DNA of 64,000 bases from Achatina immaculata (taxonomy: Eukaryota > Mollusca > Gastropoda > Stylommatophora > Achatinidae): positions 15,873,696-15,937,695 of the forward strand of contig CM019721.1 of NCBI GenBank assembly GCA_009760885.1, given 5' to 3'. Below the pieces are notes generated by a model. The model made no database searches. It worked only from the letters and a program-made list of their open reading frames with translations, and was not told where the DNA came from. How positions within the stretch are numbered: position 1 is the stretch's first letter; each line of letters opens with the position of its first letter. Of this stretch, positions 54,596 to 64,000 are shown piece by piece. The translations under genes were made by a program, and so were the position numbers.

Positions 54596-55895
54596 AAAGA
54601 CATCAAATGGAAAAACTAATTATGTCAGTCCGTAAGAATACTGAAGAACAAAACTTCTATCTTCATGTGAATAAAACTATGTTGATGACAACTGACAAAA
54701 CAAATAAGGCAGCCGAAATATGCATTGATTGATTGATTGACATGCCTTTAGGGGCAAAATTGGCTCATAGGACGGAAATCATATCTTTCCATGTCTGACG
54801 ACTCGCCGCCACCCGCGGTAGGTCTTGGATGGACTTGAATCCCAAAGTTATACTCTCTCTAGTGATGGTTCTACGTAGTGTCTCCCTTGGCCTGCCTTGT
54901 TTTCTTTTGTCCTTTGATGACCATGTGAGGGCCTGGCGAGGGAGTCTGGATTCGTCCATTCTGAGAAGGTGTCCGAGATAGGCCCATCGACGTCTTTTGA
55001 TGTATCTTGATACGTAGACGTGGTTCAATTCCTATCTTATTGACTCGTTCGATTTAAAGTCGGACCATCTGATGTTCAATAGTCTACGGAGACATTTGTT
55101 CTCAAATGCATCAAGTCTTTGATTGAGTAAACTGGTTGATTTCCAACTCTCACAACCGTATGTTAACACTTGGATCATATAGGAGTTTAAAATTTTAAGT
55201 TTCGTGGTTTTACTGAGCGTATTTGACTTCCAGATAGTAGACAGTTTATTGAATGTATTGGAAGTCATTGCAATGCGGGATTTGATTGAAATATGTATCA
55301 GTGAGGAAAAATTGGAACAGGTGGAGAGTTTCGAATATATTGGATCATTACTAACTAATAATGGAGATACAATGAGGGAAATTAAAAGGAGGACATCTAT
55401 CGCTCTTCAGAAAGTAAAAGAACTAAATAAGCTGTGGACAGGAACAGAAAGAACTACAAAAATAATATTTTTAAGGGCATGCATTTTTTCCATCGCAACA
55501 TATGCCTGTGAGACGTGGACACTTAACAAAACAGCTGAGAAACACATAAATGCCTTTGAATGTAAATGCTACAGAAGAGTTCTTCAAATATCATGGACAC
55601 AGAAAAGAACAAGTTTATCCATACTACAAGAACTTAATATTGAAGACGACTGGCTAGTAAAGAGCAAAGAAAACTTAAATATTTTAGACACATTAAACGT
55701 CATGAGAATTTAGAGAAGACCATATTGGAAAGGTACATAATGTGAAAAAAGAGAGGAAGACCAAGGCTGCAAGACATCGTTGATAATCTGCAAATGGATG
55801 CATCAGCAGCAGGGCATCTTGTTTACACGCGAGAGGCCTACAGGAGTGCTGTTAGGGAGGCAACGATCCGCAAGGGACATGAAAATGACTGACTT
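54596..55895 (+). mobile_element. Element A LINE fragment split by element H
   Basis: MEKLIMSVRKNTEEQNFYLH-like start at 54605, KTNKAAEIC, insertion 54725-55287, then ISEEKLEQVESFEYIGSLLT, MREIKRRTSIALQKVKELNK, ACIFSIATYACETWTLNKTA, FECKCYRRVLQISWTQKRTS, LQELNIEDDWLVK, ending AAAATGACTGACTTGC. The frame 55204-55713 crosses from the insert into element A and is not a single protein. Confidence 0.85.
54725..55287 (-). mobile_element. LINE 3' fragment (element H) with target duplication
   Basis: Minus: TFNKLSTIWKSNTLSKTTKL, YGCESWKSTSLLNQRLDAFE, NKCLRRLLNIRWSDFKSNES, then RRRWAYLGHLLRMDESRLPR, QALTWSSKDKRKQGRPRETL. The tail on the minus strand is (TCAA)n at 54725-54740. Flanked by GAAATATG(C/T)A at 54715-54724 and 55288-55297. 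Related in plan to element B but distinct. Confidence 0.88.
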
Positions 55896-56866
55896 GCTGT
55901 AATCAAAGACGTTATCAGATCATTAATATCACAGCAGGCAACAGGACTGTTTTCATCATTTTGCCATATTTACGTTGTGCTCCAGATATTCCATTGTTGA
56001 AGACTGGATGCAAGAAGTTAGGCTAAATGAAGATCTCAAACTAGGTCACTCAATTCGTTCTGATAATTTTTTTGTGCCGCACTAGACCAGTTTGATTCTC
56101 GTATAAAGTCAGAATCTTGTGGTGAAGGTTCAGGCGATGTTTCCCGGCCAGTTTTCATGTCCTCGTTGTACTCCAGGATGTGTTGGCGTGGTGGGACAGA
56201 AACAGCCTGGCCATCTCCATAATGGTACTGGTCGGTATAGCTAATGGGGCATTTGGATAGCTAAAGGTCCACTCTTTCCTTTCTACATTCCATGAAGCGA
56301 AGGCACCATGCAAAAATAACAATCTTATATGTGATGTATAGGCTCACGCCATATGATAGGAATGGCCCTCGTGACATGTCTTAATTCAACATCAGATTAA
56401 TATTGGAAAGTTTTGACTATAAACCAATCTTAATTTTGTACGAAAATAGCACAAGATAACTAGAATAATCATATAAAATATATGAAAGGATACATAAATT
56501 GGAAGAAACCGATGATACTTAGAATTCCAGCTTACATTTCGTGATAGACTCAGTTGTCAAAAATATATGCCGGCAGATAAAAGATCTGTGACTGATCTAA
56601 GCCAACGGTTCACATTCTCAGCTTGCGTCTTAATGAAGAATGAGCGATTTCCTTTTCGACTTAGAATTTTGTCCTTTTTTTAAACTTTATTTTCGTTCAA
56701 CAATCAACAATTACAAAGTCATTTCAAATTCTGTGAATTGAGGATGACTGCCCGTGAGATGAAATAATGAGATTTTACAAATCATGAGATGATAGTGCTT
56801 CGTATGATAACGGGAATAATTTATAGATAAAGTGTAAATTTTTTATAACGAAAGTGTATATGAATT

Positions 56867-56902
<36 letters not shown>

Positions 56903-59655
56903 CGCTTGCTACAGTCAAGGCTTTGTTTCTTACAGTGGATAGAAGCGATCAAAAGGCGTCGTCAGTTTATAATTATCTCTGTTGTCGTGTTCTGTCTGGT
57001 TTATCTTCAAACTTGGCTTTTCATGCTATCTTAATCCCCCTTGAGGGTAGAGGTGTCTTCTGGTCAGCTTGTCGCGTCAAGGGTTAATCCTGTCTGACGG
57101 TCATTGTCTGGCCAGTTTGTTGCGTCAAGGCTAATCCAGTCTGATAACATTTGTTGAAGAATCAGGTGTAACATGGTAAATATGTACATAAAATATGTAT
57201 ATATGTGTATGGTTGTTACCGTGACAATGAAAAAGTGAATAGTTTGGACAAGACAAAAAAAATGCAATATCATTCATTAAAGACATTTTGTAACTCTTTC
57301 TCCTCCTTCTCTCTCTGTCTCTCTCACTCTCATGCGCTCTCTACTGTCAAAGCTTTGTTTCATGCAGGGTTACATTACGCCGTAATTTTCAATTCCATTT
57401 GTCGATGCAGATCAGAGAAAATTCTAGGATTAAACGTGCCGAACTTAAATCTAGCTTTGTTTCTGCACGTCTACGCCAAGTACCTGAACTCTTTTATCCA
57501 GGTGACCTGAATCGCGTATTGGGTTTCTATCCGGATGATTAGGTGACCCGAACTGCCTGGAACGATGAGAATTATATCTCATCCTGTGCGTCATTTATTT
57601 CTTCATTATGCAAAAGGAGTTATAGCATTTCGCTTGAAAACTATGGGTTCAGAATTTTATACTTTTCCTACAGAATTTCACCTATTTAGAGAAATCGTTT
57701 GGCGAATCCCAGTCGTTTGGTGAACTGACACTATTGCAAAATACGGTCTCTTTCTGTATGCGCGCGCACACACACACACAGATATATATATATAACATTA
57801 GCTAAAAGAGGACTTACTAGTAATGAGTGTCGTGAAGGCAGGCGTTCACTGCAGCCGTCGTAGAATTACCTGATAAAATACAAATGCATAACTACGATTA
57901 CATGCATAATGGAAATAAATAACAAATTCGCGAGACTTTTTTACTGGCACTCCCAGAATACCACAGTTCATGCACTGCTTTTTTTTGGAAGGGCTGCAGC
58001 TGTCATGCCTATTGCCCTTAACAGTGCAGGCTATAAAAAAACTTGTATGAATTATTTGGAAAAAATGTGTTCATTATTTCAGTTTCTGGGTAATTTTTTG
58101 CTTATTTTGTCAAGCTATAATAAAGTTTTAAAATGTCGCACATGCAGTTTTTTAGATTCTATAGTTCTTGATACAGTGTGCAGGTAAAAAAAAAAATCTC
58201 TTGACGCAATACCGGTTTAAAATGTTTTGTGAAAGTGTCTTTTCACGACACGGTCTTCTATTTACAAAATGCATCCACACATAAAATCAAGGCAAATATG
58301 CATCCAGAAAAATTAAATTATCTCGTATGACATAGGCGTTTGTGTGTACGTTGTCCTTAGTGCATGATCACTAGTGAATCTAACATATATTCTTTAGAAA
58401 TACCAGCTATTATACGAACAGGTTTGCAGTGCGCCTCTATTTACACTGCATATACAAGGTTGTTAGAATAAAAGAAGAGGGAACAGGATGCACACAAGTG
58501 TTCCTAAATAATTACTTTCAAAATTGAACCAGCCAGCCAGAGACCATCATCACGAATGGGAAGGTGCTCCATATTTTATGTCAAGTTACATGAGAGGTTT
58601 CGTCGGCTTTGTATGAGCCACAATGAGAAAAGACTAGCAGCATTTGTGTGTGTATATTATTTGGTTCTGGTGAACTAACAGGGACAATAATTAGACTATC
58701 TTTCGCTCGTTACTTGCTGCTGTGTCATTTAACAAAATATTCTTAAAACTGTCAGAGCACGAAGACCTAAGCTTTCACGAGCGCGTTCAGCCAAAACTGA
58801 GTGTCGTCTTTATTTCACAACAGATCTCTTTGTTGATGGGAATATGGATTGTGGGGTCCACATTTACCCTTTGCTTTTAGCTGCGCTCTGGGACCGAAGA
58901 TGTAGCTGCCATAACCGGTTTCCACGCTCTGTCCCAACGCCTTCACGGAAGAAGGAAGAGAAGAAGAAGAAGATTTCTTGCAAAACTGTCTTCGTTTATA
59001 TTCCTGTGTTCCCTTGAGAGATTACATAAGAACTCATTAAATCTTAAGGCGTTTTCCTTTTGTGAAGATTATGTATTCTTTCTTAATTCGTAACCACAAA
59101 AACTGACTGAATCTTCGTCTCACGAGCATTGTCTTCTTTGATGCGCTTGGGAATCTGGTACCCTAGAAAGCCAGGCTGGATTCTGGTGACCGCACTTCCA
59201 TCCTGTGATCAAGGTCAGGTTGTTTCCATGGCTGACTTCTTTCTCAAGAGCAGTGACCACTGTTGTTTGCGTCTCTTTCCAGCGCCTTGTGACCTAAGGG
59301 ATTAGCTCTGATCAGTATCTCGTATCACACAGCATTAGGAACTGTGTGATACGAGACTCAGTCACCGGTCGCTGGACAGTAACAAATGCTTCTTTTAGTC
59401 CACAATATAGTCTTGTATGTTACTAGGTTATCTTCTTCTAGTAAGTTTGAAATTACTTTGAAGTATGAATTAATCTGAAATCGTTCCGTCTGTGCCATCT
59501 AATGTTACTGTGTCGATTGTAATAAATTATTAGTTATTTATAGTTTGTATTCCATTTGTATTTGTATTGCGTAGCTCTTCCCGTTGGTACTACAATCTGT
59601 TTCAGGATCACTGAATAGCTTAGTGTATTTCCCGTGGCGATTTTTCTTGTCCATA
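55896..59655. other. Largely unassigned 3.7 kb with microsatellites and a local duplication
   Basis: (TC)n at 56871-56899 followed by ATACGCTTGCTACAGTCAAG; a related CT tract with ATGCGCTCTCTACTGTCAAA at 57305-57350; tandem pair GTCGCGTCAAGGGTTAATCC / GTTGCGTCAAGGCTAATCC at about 57069 and 57119; (CA)n at 57766-57780; a GAAGAAGAAGAAG-tailed segment at 58920-58975; a hairpin at 59318-59356. No gene or protein domain recognised. Confidence 0.4.
59318..59356. repeat. Hairpin, 15-bp perfect arms
   Basis: TCTCGTATCACACAG at 59318-59332 and its reverse complement at 59342-59356 with a 9-nt loop. No U-tract or other terminator-like context; another possible snap-back scar. Confidence 0.85.
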
Positions 59656-59659
59656 GGAT

Positions 59660-60237
59660 TCAGCTGAGACAGTGAATGTCATCAAAACCCTATACGAATG
59701 TTTTCAGTGCAAAGTGATCTGTGGAGAACATACCTTCAGCAGCATTAGAGTACAAACAGGAGTGAAGCAGGGAAGTGTACTATCGCCAACATTATTTATC
59801 TAGGCAGTAGACTGTTTAATGAAGGAGGCAACATCAGACAAACAATGGACTCTTGACGTAGTGCTGGAGGACCTTGACTTTGAAATATCTGTCTACTATC
59901 AAGCAGCCACAAAGATATGCAAAATAAAATAAACAAGCTAACTCAGAATGCAAACAACATCAGACTAAAGATCAACATAGGAAAGACAAAGTTAATGAAG
60001 CAAAATGTGAACAACAGAAATGTACTCAGAGAAGACAGCAAGTTAGTGGAGAAGGTCAACGAATTTGTATATCTTAGTAGTAGAGTAGTAGAAAATGGAG
60101 ACAGCACAGAGGACATCAAAAGCAGACTTACTAGAGTAAACCGGGCTTTTGAAAAGCTACAGGCTATATGAAAATAAAAAAAACTAAGCATGAACATGAA
60201 AATCAGGATATTTAAGAGTAATATTCTAAGTAATGTT
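59660..60237 (+). mobile_element. LINE reverse transcriptase fragment (element G)
   Basis: VIKTLYECFQCKVICGEHTF, IRVQTGVKQGSVLSPTLFI, WTLDVVLEDLDFE (catalytic FADD lost by deletion), KINKLTQNANNIRLKINIGK, TKLMKQNVNNRNVLREDSKL, VNEFVYLSSRVVENGDSTED. It is joined to element A at 60238, which presumably inserted into it. Confidence 0.72.
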
Positions 60238-62597
60238 ATAGAAAGATGGAAGGAATATTGCAGAGGAATGTATGAAACAACCGACTATGAAAGCAGAAAT
60301 CAACAGTGTGAATTATTATTGGAGGAAAAAAGAACCCGAACCGACAGTAGAAGAAGTTTTGTGGGCAATAAATAATCTGAAAAATGGTAAATCACCAGGA
60401 TGTGATGAGATAACAGCTGAATTTATTAAAGCAGGAGGAAATGAATGTGCAACAATCTATCAAGCACTATGTAAAAAGATATGGCATTCAGGTATATGGC
60501 CAAAACAATGGAAAAGAACTGTATTCATACCACTGCCACAAAAGAGTAATCTGAAATTATGCACAAACTACAGAACTGTTGCCCTGATTAGTCATGCCAG
60601 TAAAATATTCTGTTCAAAATCATAATGGCTAAACTTCGAAAGAAAATAGAAGAAGAAGTCAATATGGTCCAAGCTCGTTTCAGGCAAGGAAGAGGATCAA
60701 GAGATCATATATTCAATTTAAGATTAATAATAGAGAAATGCAGAGAGTTTAATGTGAATCTATATTTATCCTTTATAGACTACTCAAAAGCATTTAATTG
60801 TGTACAACACCAGAAACGCTGGGAAATAATGGGGAAAAAAATGGGATTTCCTACACATTTGATACAATTAACATCACTGCTTTATCTAGACCAACAGTAG
60901 TACGAATAAATTGCTTTGTCATAAAACACGGAGAATTTTAAGTCTATATGGAATACCATCTAAAATCGTCAACATCATTAAGGACTTATACAATGGATAT
61001 GTTTGTGCAGTCAAGACAGAAGAAGGGATGAGTGAATGGTTCCAGATTGAAACAAGTGTGAAACAAGGATGTATACTGTCTCCTTTACTTTTTGGGATTA
61101 CAATAGACTTCATAATGAAAAAATGCTGCACAGGTAACATAGATATCGACTGAGTACATGGGACCCAACTAGAAGATCTTGATTTTGCTGATGACATAAC
61201 TCTTATCAGTAATAATGTGAATTCCATGCAAGAAAAAACAGATAGCCTGTCTTCACTGGCTAGCAAAATAGGACTTGAAATTAACAACGACAAACATAAT
61301 GAAAATTCCCATTAATCAAAATGGAAAAATACACATAGAAGGGACAGATATTGAAGAAGTCAATCAATTTGCATACCTTGGCAGCTACATACACCAGAAA
61401 GGTGACACTAAAACGGTAGTTAGGATCAGAATTGCAAAAGCAGCATCAATCTTCAAGAATCTTGAGAACATAATGAATTAAAAAGTTATAAGCACAAAAA
61501 CCAAGTTAAGACTATTCAATTCAAATGTAATATCTACCCTCATTTATGCATGTGAAAGCTGGAAAACAACTAAAGAAATAGAAAAGAAATTAGACTCTTT
61601 TGAAAACAAATGCATAAGGAAAATACTCGGCATCAAGTGGAACGAATTCAAGAACAATGCTGAGATAAGACAGATAACTGAACAACAACCAGTCTCATGG
61701 GTGATCAGGAAAAGGAGATGGACATATGTTGGTCACTTGATGAGAAGAAATGATCAGAGAATCCCAAAACAAGCTATCAAGTGGATACAACAGGCCAAAG
61801 AAAAAGAGGCAGACCGTGTGAAACTCTGAAGAGGACATTATTAAGAGAGGCCAAATTAACAGGCATAAAATCCTTTGATGATGTTGAAAGACTCGCCGAA
61901 GACAGGAAAAACTGGCGAACTACTTTGTGAGTCCTATGTGAGGGTTAACGGCACGGGAAGGATATAAGATATAAGATAAGATAAAACAAGGGGTCAGTCA
62001 GGAGTGCATATTGTCGCCTTACTTATTTAACTTGTATATTGAAAATATAATGAGGAATGTTAGAGAAGATGTAGACAAAGAATATTACGATGCCATAACA
62101 ATTGGAGGTTATGAAATATCAGAGATTAGGTATGCTGATGACACAGTATTACTGTCCACAACATAAAAAGGAATGGAAAAACTAATTATGTCAGTCCGTA
62201 AGAACAGCGAAGAGCAGAACTTCTATCTTAATACGAAGAAAACTAAATTGCTGACAACTAAAAAAACAAACAAGGCAGCTGATATATGTATCAGTGAGGA
62301 AAAACTTTAAAAAGGGGAGAGTTTTGAATATCTTGGGTCACTAATAATATAGACAGATTGAGAGAAATTAAAAGGAGGACATCTATCGCTCTTCAAAAAG
62401 TAAAACAACTAAAGAATCCGTGGAGAGGAACAGACAGAACTACAAAAATAAGATTTTTAAGGGCATGCATCTTTCCCATCGCAACATATGCCTGTGAGAC
62501 GTGGACACTTAACAAAACAGCTGAGAAACATATAAATGCCTTTAAATGCTACAGGGGAGTTCTCCAAATATCATGGACACAAAAAAGAACAAATATA
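60238..62597 (+). mobile_element. Element A LINE, 5'-truncated, interrupted by element B
   Basis: ERWKEYCRGMYETTDYESRN, KNGKSPGCDEITAEFIKAGG, TNYRTVALISHASKI, a frameshift, VNMVQARFRQGRGSRDHIFN, LYLSFIDYSKAFNCVQHQ; then insert 60931-61975; then QGVSQECILSPYLFNLYIEN, EIRYADDTVLLST, MREIKRRTSIALQKVKQLKN, ACIFPIATYACETWTLNKTA, SWTQKRTNI. YADD is intact. The copy is cut at 62597 by an inverted element A piece. Confidence 0.88.
60931..61975 (+). mobile_element. Element B LINE nested in element A
   Basis: RRILSLYGIPSKIVNIIKDL, YNGYVCAVKTEEGMSEWFQI, SVKQGCILSPLLFGITIDFI, LEDLDFADDITLISNN, VEEVNQFAYLGSYIHQKG-like IEEVNQFAYLGSYI, VIRKRRWTYVGHLMRRNDQR, LLREAKLTGIKSFDDVERLA, tail GATATAAGATATAAG. Flanks share ATAAAACA (about 60922-60929 and 61976-61993 region), and the element A frame resumes after it. 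FADD intact; a few indels. Confidence 0.85.
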
Positions 62598-63258
62598 ATG
62601 TCCCTTGAGGAACTTTGCCTCTCTAACAGCACTCCTATAGGCCTCTCGGTTTTGAGCAAGATGCCCTGCTGCTGATGCATCCATTTGCAGATCATCAACG
62701 ATGTCTTGCAGCGATCTTCGTTTTGGTCTTCCTATCTCTCCTCTTCTCATTATGTACTCTTCCAAGATGGCCTTCCCTAGATTATCATGACGTTTAATGT
62801 GTCCAGAATATTTAAGTTTTCTCTCTTTAATCCTCTTTACTAGACAGCCTTCTTCAATATTAAGTTCCTGTAGTATGTATATATTTGTTCTTTTTTTGTG
62901 TACATGGTATTTGAAGAACTCTTCTGTAGCATTTACATTCAAAGGCATATATGTGTTTCTCAGCTGTTTTGTTAACTGCCCATGTCTCACAGGCATATGT
63001 TGCGATGAAAAAGGTGCATGTCCTTAAAAATCTTATTTTTGTAGTTCTGTCTGTTCCTCTTCACAGATTCTTTAGTTGTTTTACTTTCTGAAGAGCGATA
63101 GATGTCCTCCTTTTAATTTCTCTCATTGTATCTCTATTATTAGTGATCCAAAATATTCAAAACTCTCCCCTTTTTAAAAGTTTTTCCTCATTGAGATATA
63201 TATCAGCTGCCTTGTTTGTTTTGTCAGTTGTCAGCAATTTAGTTTTCTTCGCATTCTG
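62598..63258 (-). mobile_element. Element A LINE 3' fragment, inverted against the preceding copy
   Basis: Minus: LTTDKTNKAADIYLNEEKLL, MREIKRRTSIALQKVKQLKN, a shifted ACIFPIATYACETW block, ATEEFFKYH, LNIEEGCLVKRIKERKLKYS, GHIKRHDNLGKAILEEYIM, DLQMDASAAGHLAQNREAYR. It meets the plus copy at 62597/62598 and so creates inverted repeats of about 260 bp (62338-62597 versus about 62880-63140). It has no AATG tail at the junction. Confidence 0.85.
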
Positions 63259-63259
63259 G

Positions 63260-63945
63260 TCCGTTATGGACCAGCTGACATCGTCAGTGCTATTCTCAGC
63301 GGGGTTGTCTGCGACAAGTGAAAGTGTCGTTGTCTCAGTTTTTAACAAGTTTCGATGCAACCGAAACATCAGTTTCAAATGTATCCACAATATCCTTTCT
63401 CATAACTTTCATCGGCTTGCTTTAGAATGCCTACTTAACGCTTTAATCCAGATCGACATGTGCGTGTTTAGTAGCCACCATCTATTACAACGAGAATTAG
63501 AGAGAGAAGTTCCTAGCTGTACGTTTCACGGTACACTTCTCAAGAGTGACCAACTGTCAACTCGCGTTGCCAAGTTAACACCGCCCATGTCTTGATAAAG
63601 AAAATAATGACCGGAAGAAACCAGTTTTTTAATCACGAAATGGTGGCCGTGGTAAGCCTTTCATTCACACCACCTGCGTTTTGGTGCCTACATGTTCAAA
63701 AGGCTATATATGTATGATATATATATATATATACATAATAATAAACATATATATATATACATAATAATAAACATTGATTAACAAAAATAAATGTATATAA
63801 AACTAGTGTCATAAACAATGGTAAAAAAATTAATATTTTTCTGTTTCCTTACAGAATTAATAGGGTGCTGATTAATTGTCGTTAATGCGTGCGATTAAGG
63901 CATTGATAATTTCAGCAAATATTTCGTTTTTAAACGCAGAACCTT
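63260..63945. other. Unassigned, TA microsatellite
   Basis: 63260-63600 has an open frame (63143-63595) partly overlapping element A; beyond that overlap it has no recognisable family. (TA)n tracts at about 63717-63732 and 63750-63759, with ATAATAATAAACAT repeated twice. No gene supported. Confidence 0.45.
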
Positions 63946-64000
63946 AGTCAGTCATTTGCATGTCCTTTGTGAAACTTTGCTTCCATAACAGCACTACTGT
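63946..64000 (-). mobile_element. Element A 3' end running off the window, GACTGAC-tailed
   Basis: Minus-strand 3' terminus GCAAATGACTGACTAAGG and the adjacent AKFHKGHA-type codons match the 3' ends near 32880 and 55890. The rest of the copy lies beyond base 64000. Confidence 0.8.

Noticed and set aside
55204..55713. 169-codon open frame as one protein
   Set aside because: Its first ~30 codons are antisense to element H and the rest is element A. The frame crosses a clear insertion boundary at 55287.
1..64000. A novel defence, biosynthetic or operon-like system
   Set aside because: After assigning the LINE, DNA-transposon and OATP parts, the remaining stretches show no clustered, co-oriented or conserved coding frames.

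Overview
The window reads as animal, most probably arthropod, nuclear DNA. It is AT-rich, has no bacterial-style gene packing, and carries long introns, many microsatellites, and layers of decayed transposable elements. These include several families of APE-endonuclease LINEs, a mariner, a hAT, Helitron ends, a DUF4817-type transposon fragment and a probable solo LTR. The arthropod call rests on the element repertoire and on recalled protein families; no database was searched.

The one host gene I can support is the 5' part of an organic anion transporting polypeptide (OATP/SLCO) gene on the minus strand. Its five coding exons lie at 42163-42067, 31319-31186, 23393-23307, 22799-22559 and 7021-6782. 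Every junction has an AG acceptor and GT donor and the phases chain 1-0-0-1-1. The joined frame (799 nt, about 266 codons) runs from a start codon through a Gly/Cys-Arg-Pro-Leu-Gln motif, TM1, the ITTLEK-type TM2 region, TM3, and a GTYVDDNV segment. The rest of the transporter lies left of base 6782, mostly or wholly outside the window. No single open frame shows this gene; only the exon 4 and exon 5 frames look transporter-like alone.

Almost everything else is transposon, filling the introns and the 5' flank. Names are mine. Element A is RTE/BovB-like with an (AATG)n or GACTGAC tail. Element B has an EN and an RRRWTYVGH-type C-terminus, with a GATATAAGATAAG-type tail. Element C has a YADDIDLVG reverse transcriptase. 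Element D is a second RTE-like family. Element E is Jockey/R1-like with RNase H. F, G and H are smaller fragments.

Layout: 0.1-2.1 kb A; 3.2-6.2 kb C with a miniature B inside; 6.8-7.0 kb OATP exon 5; 7.1-7.85 kb DUF4817 foldback; 8.9-14.4 kb inverted pair of E copies; 17.5-22.5 kb a 5-kb hAT holding E and A-like copies; 22.6-23.4 kb OATP exons 4 and 3; 23.7-27.8 kb D then B; 27.9-29.8 kb best-preserved A; 31.2 kb OATP exon 2; 34.5-35.7 kb mariner; 35.9-40.6 kb a B copy interrupted four times; 41.4-41.8 kb minisatellite; 42.1 kb OATP exon 1; 42.7-64 kb LINE fragments with stretches I cannot assign.

The most notable points are the split transporter gene, two nearly identical direct LINE repeats flanking its exon 2, snap-back palindromes at LINE sites, and a perfectly conserved 279-bp block inside an otherwise diverged palindrome. 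I see no CRISPR array, operon, or clearly new defence or mobile system.
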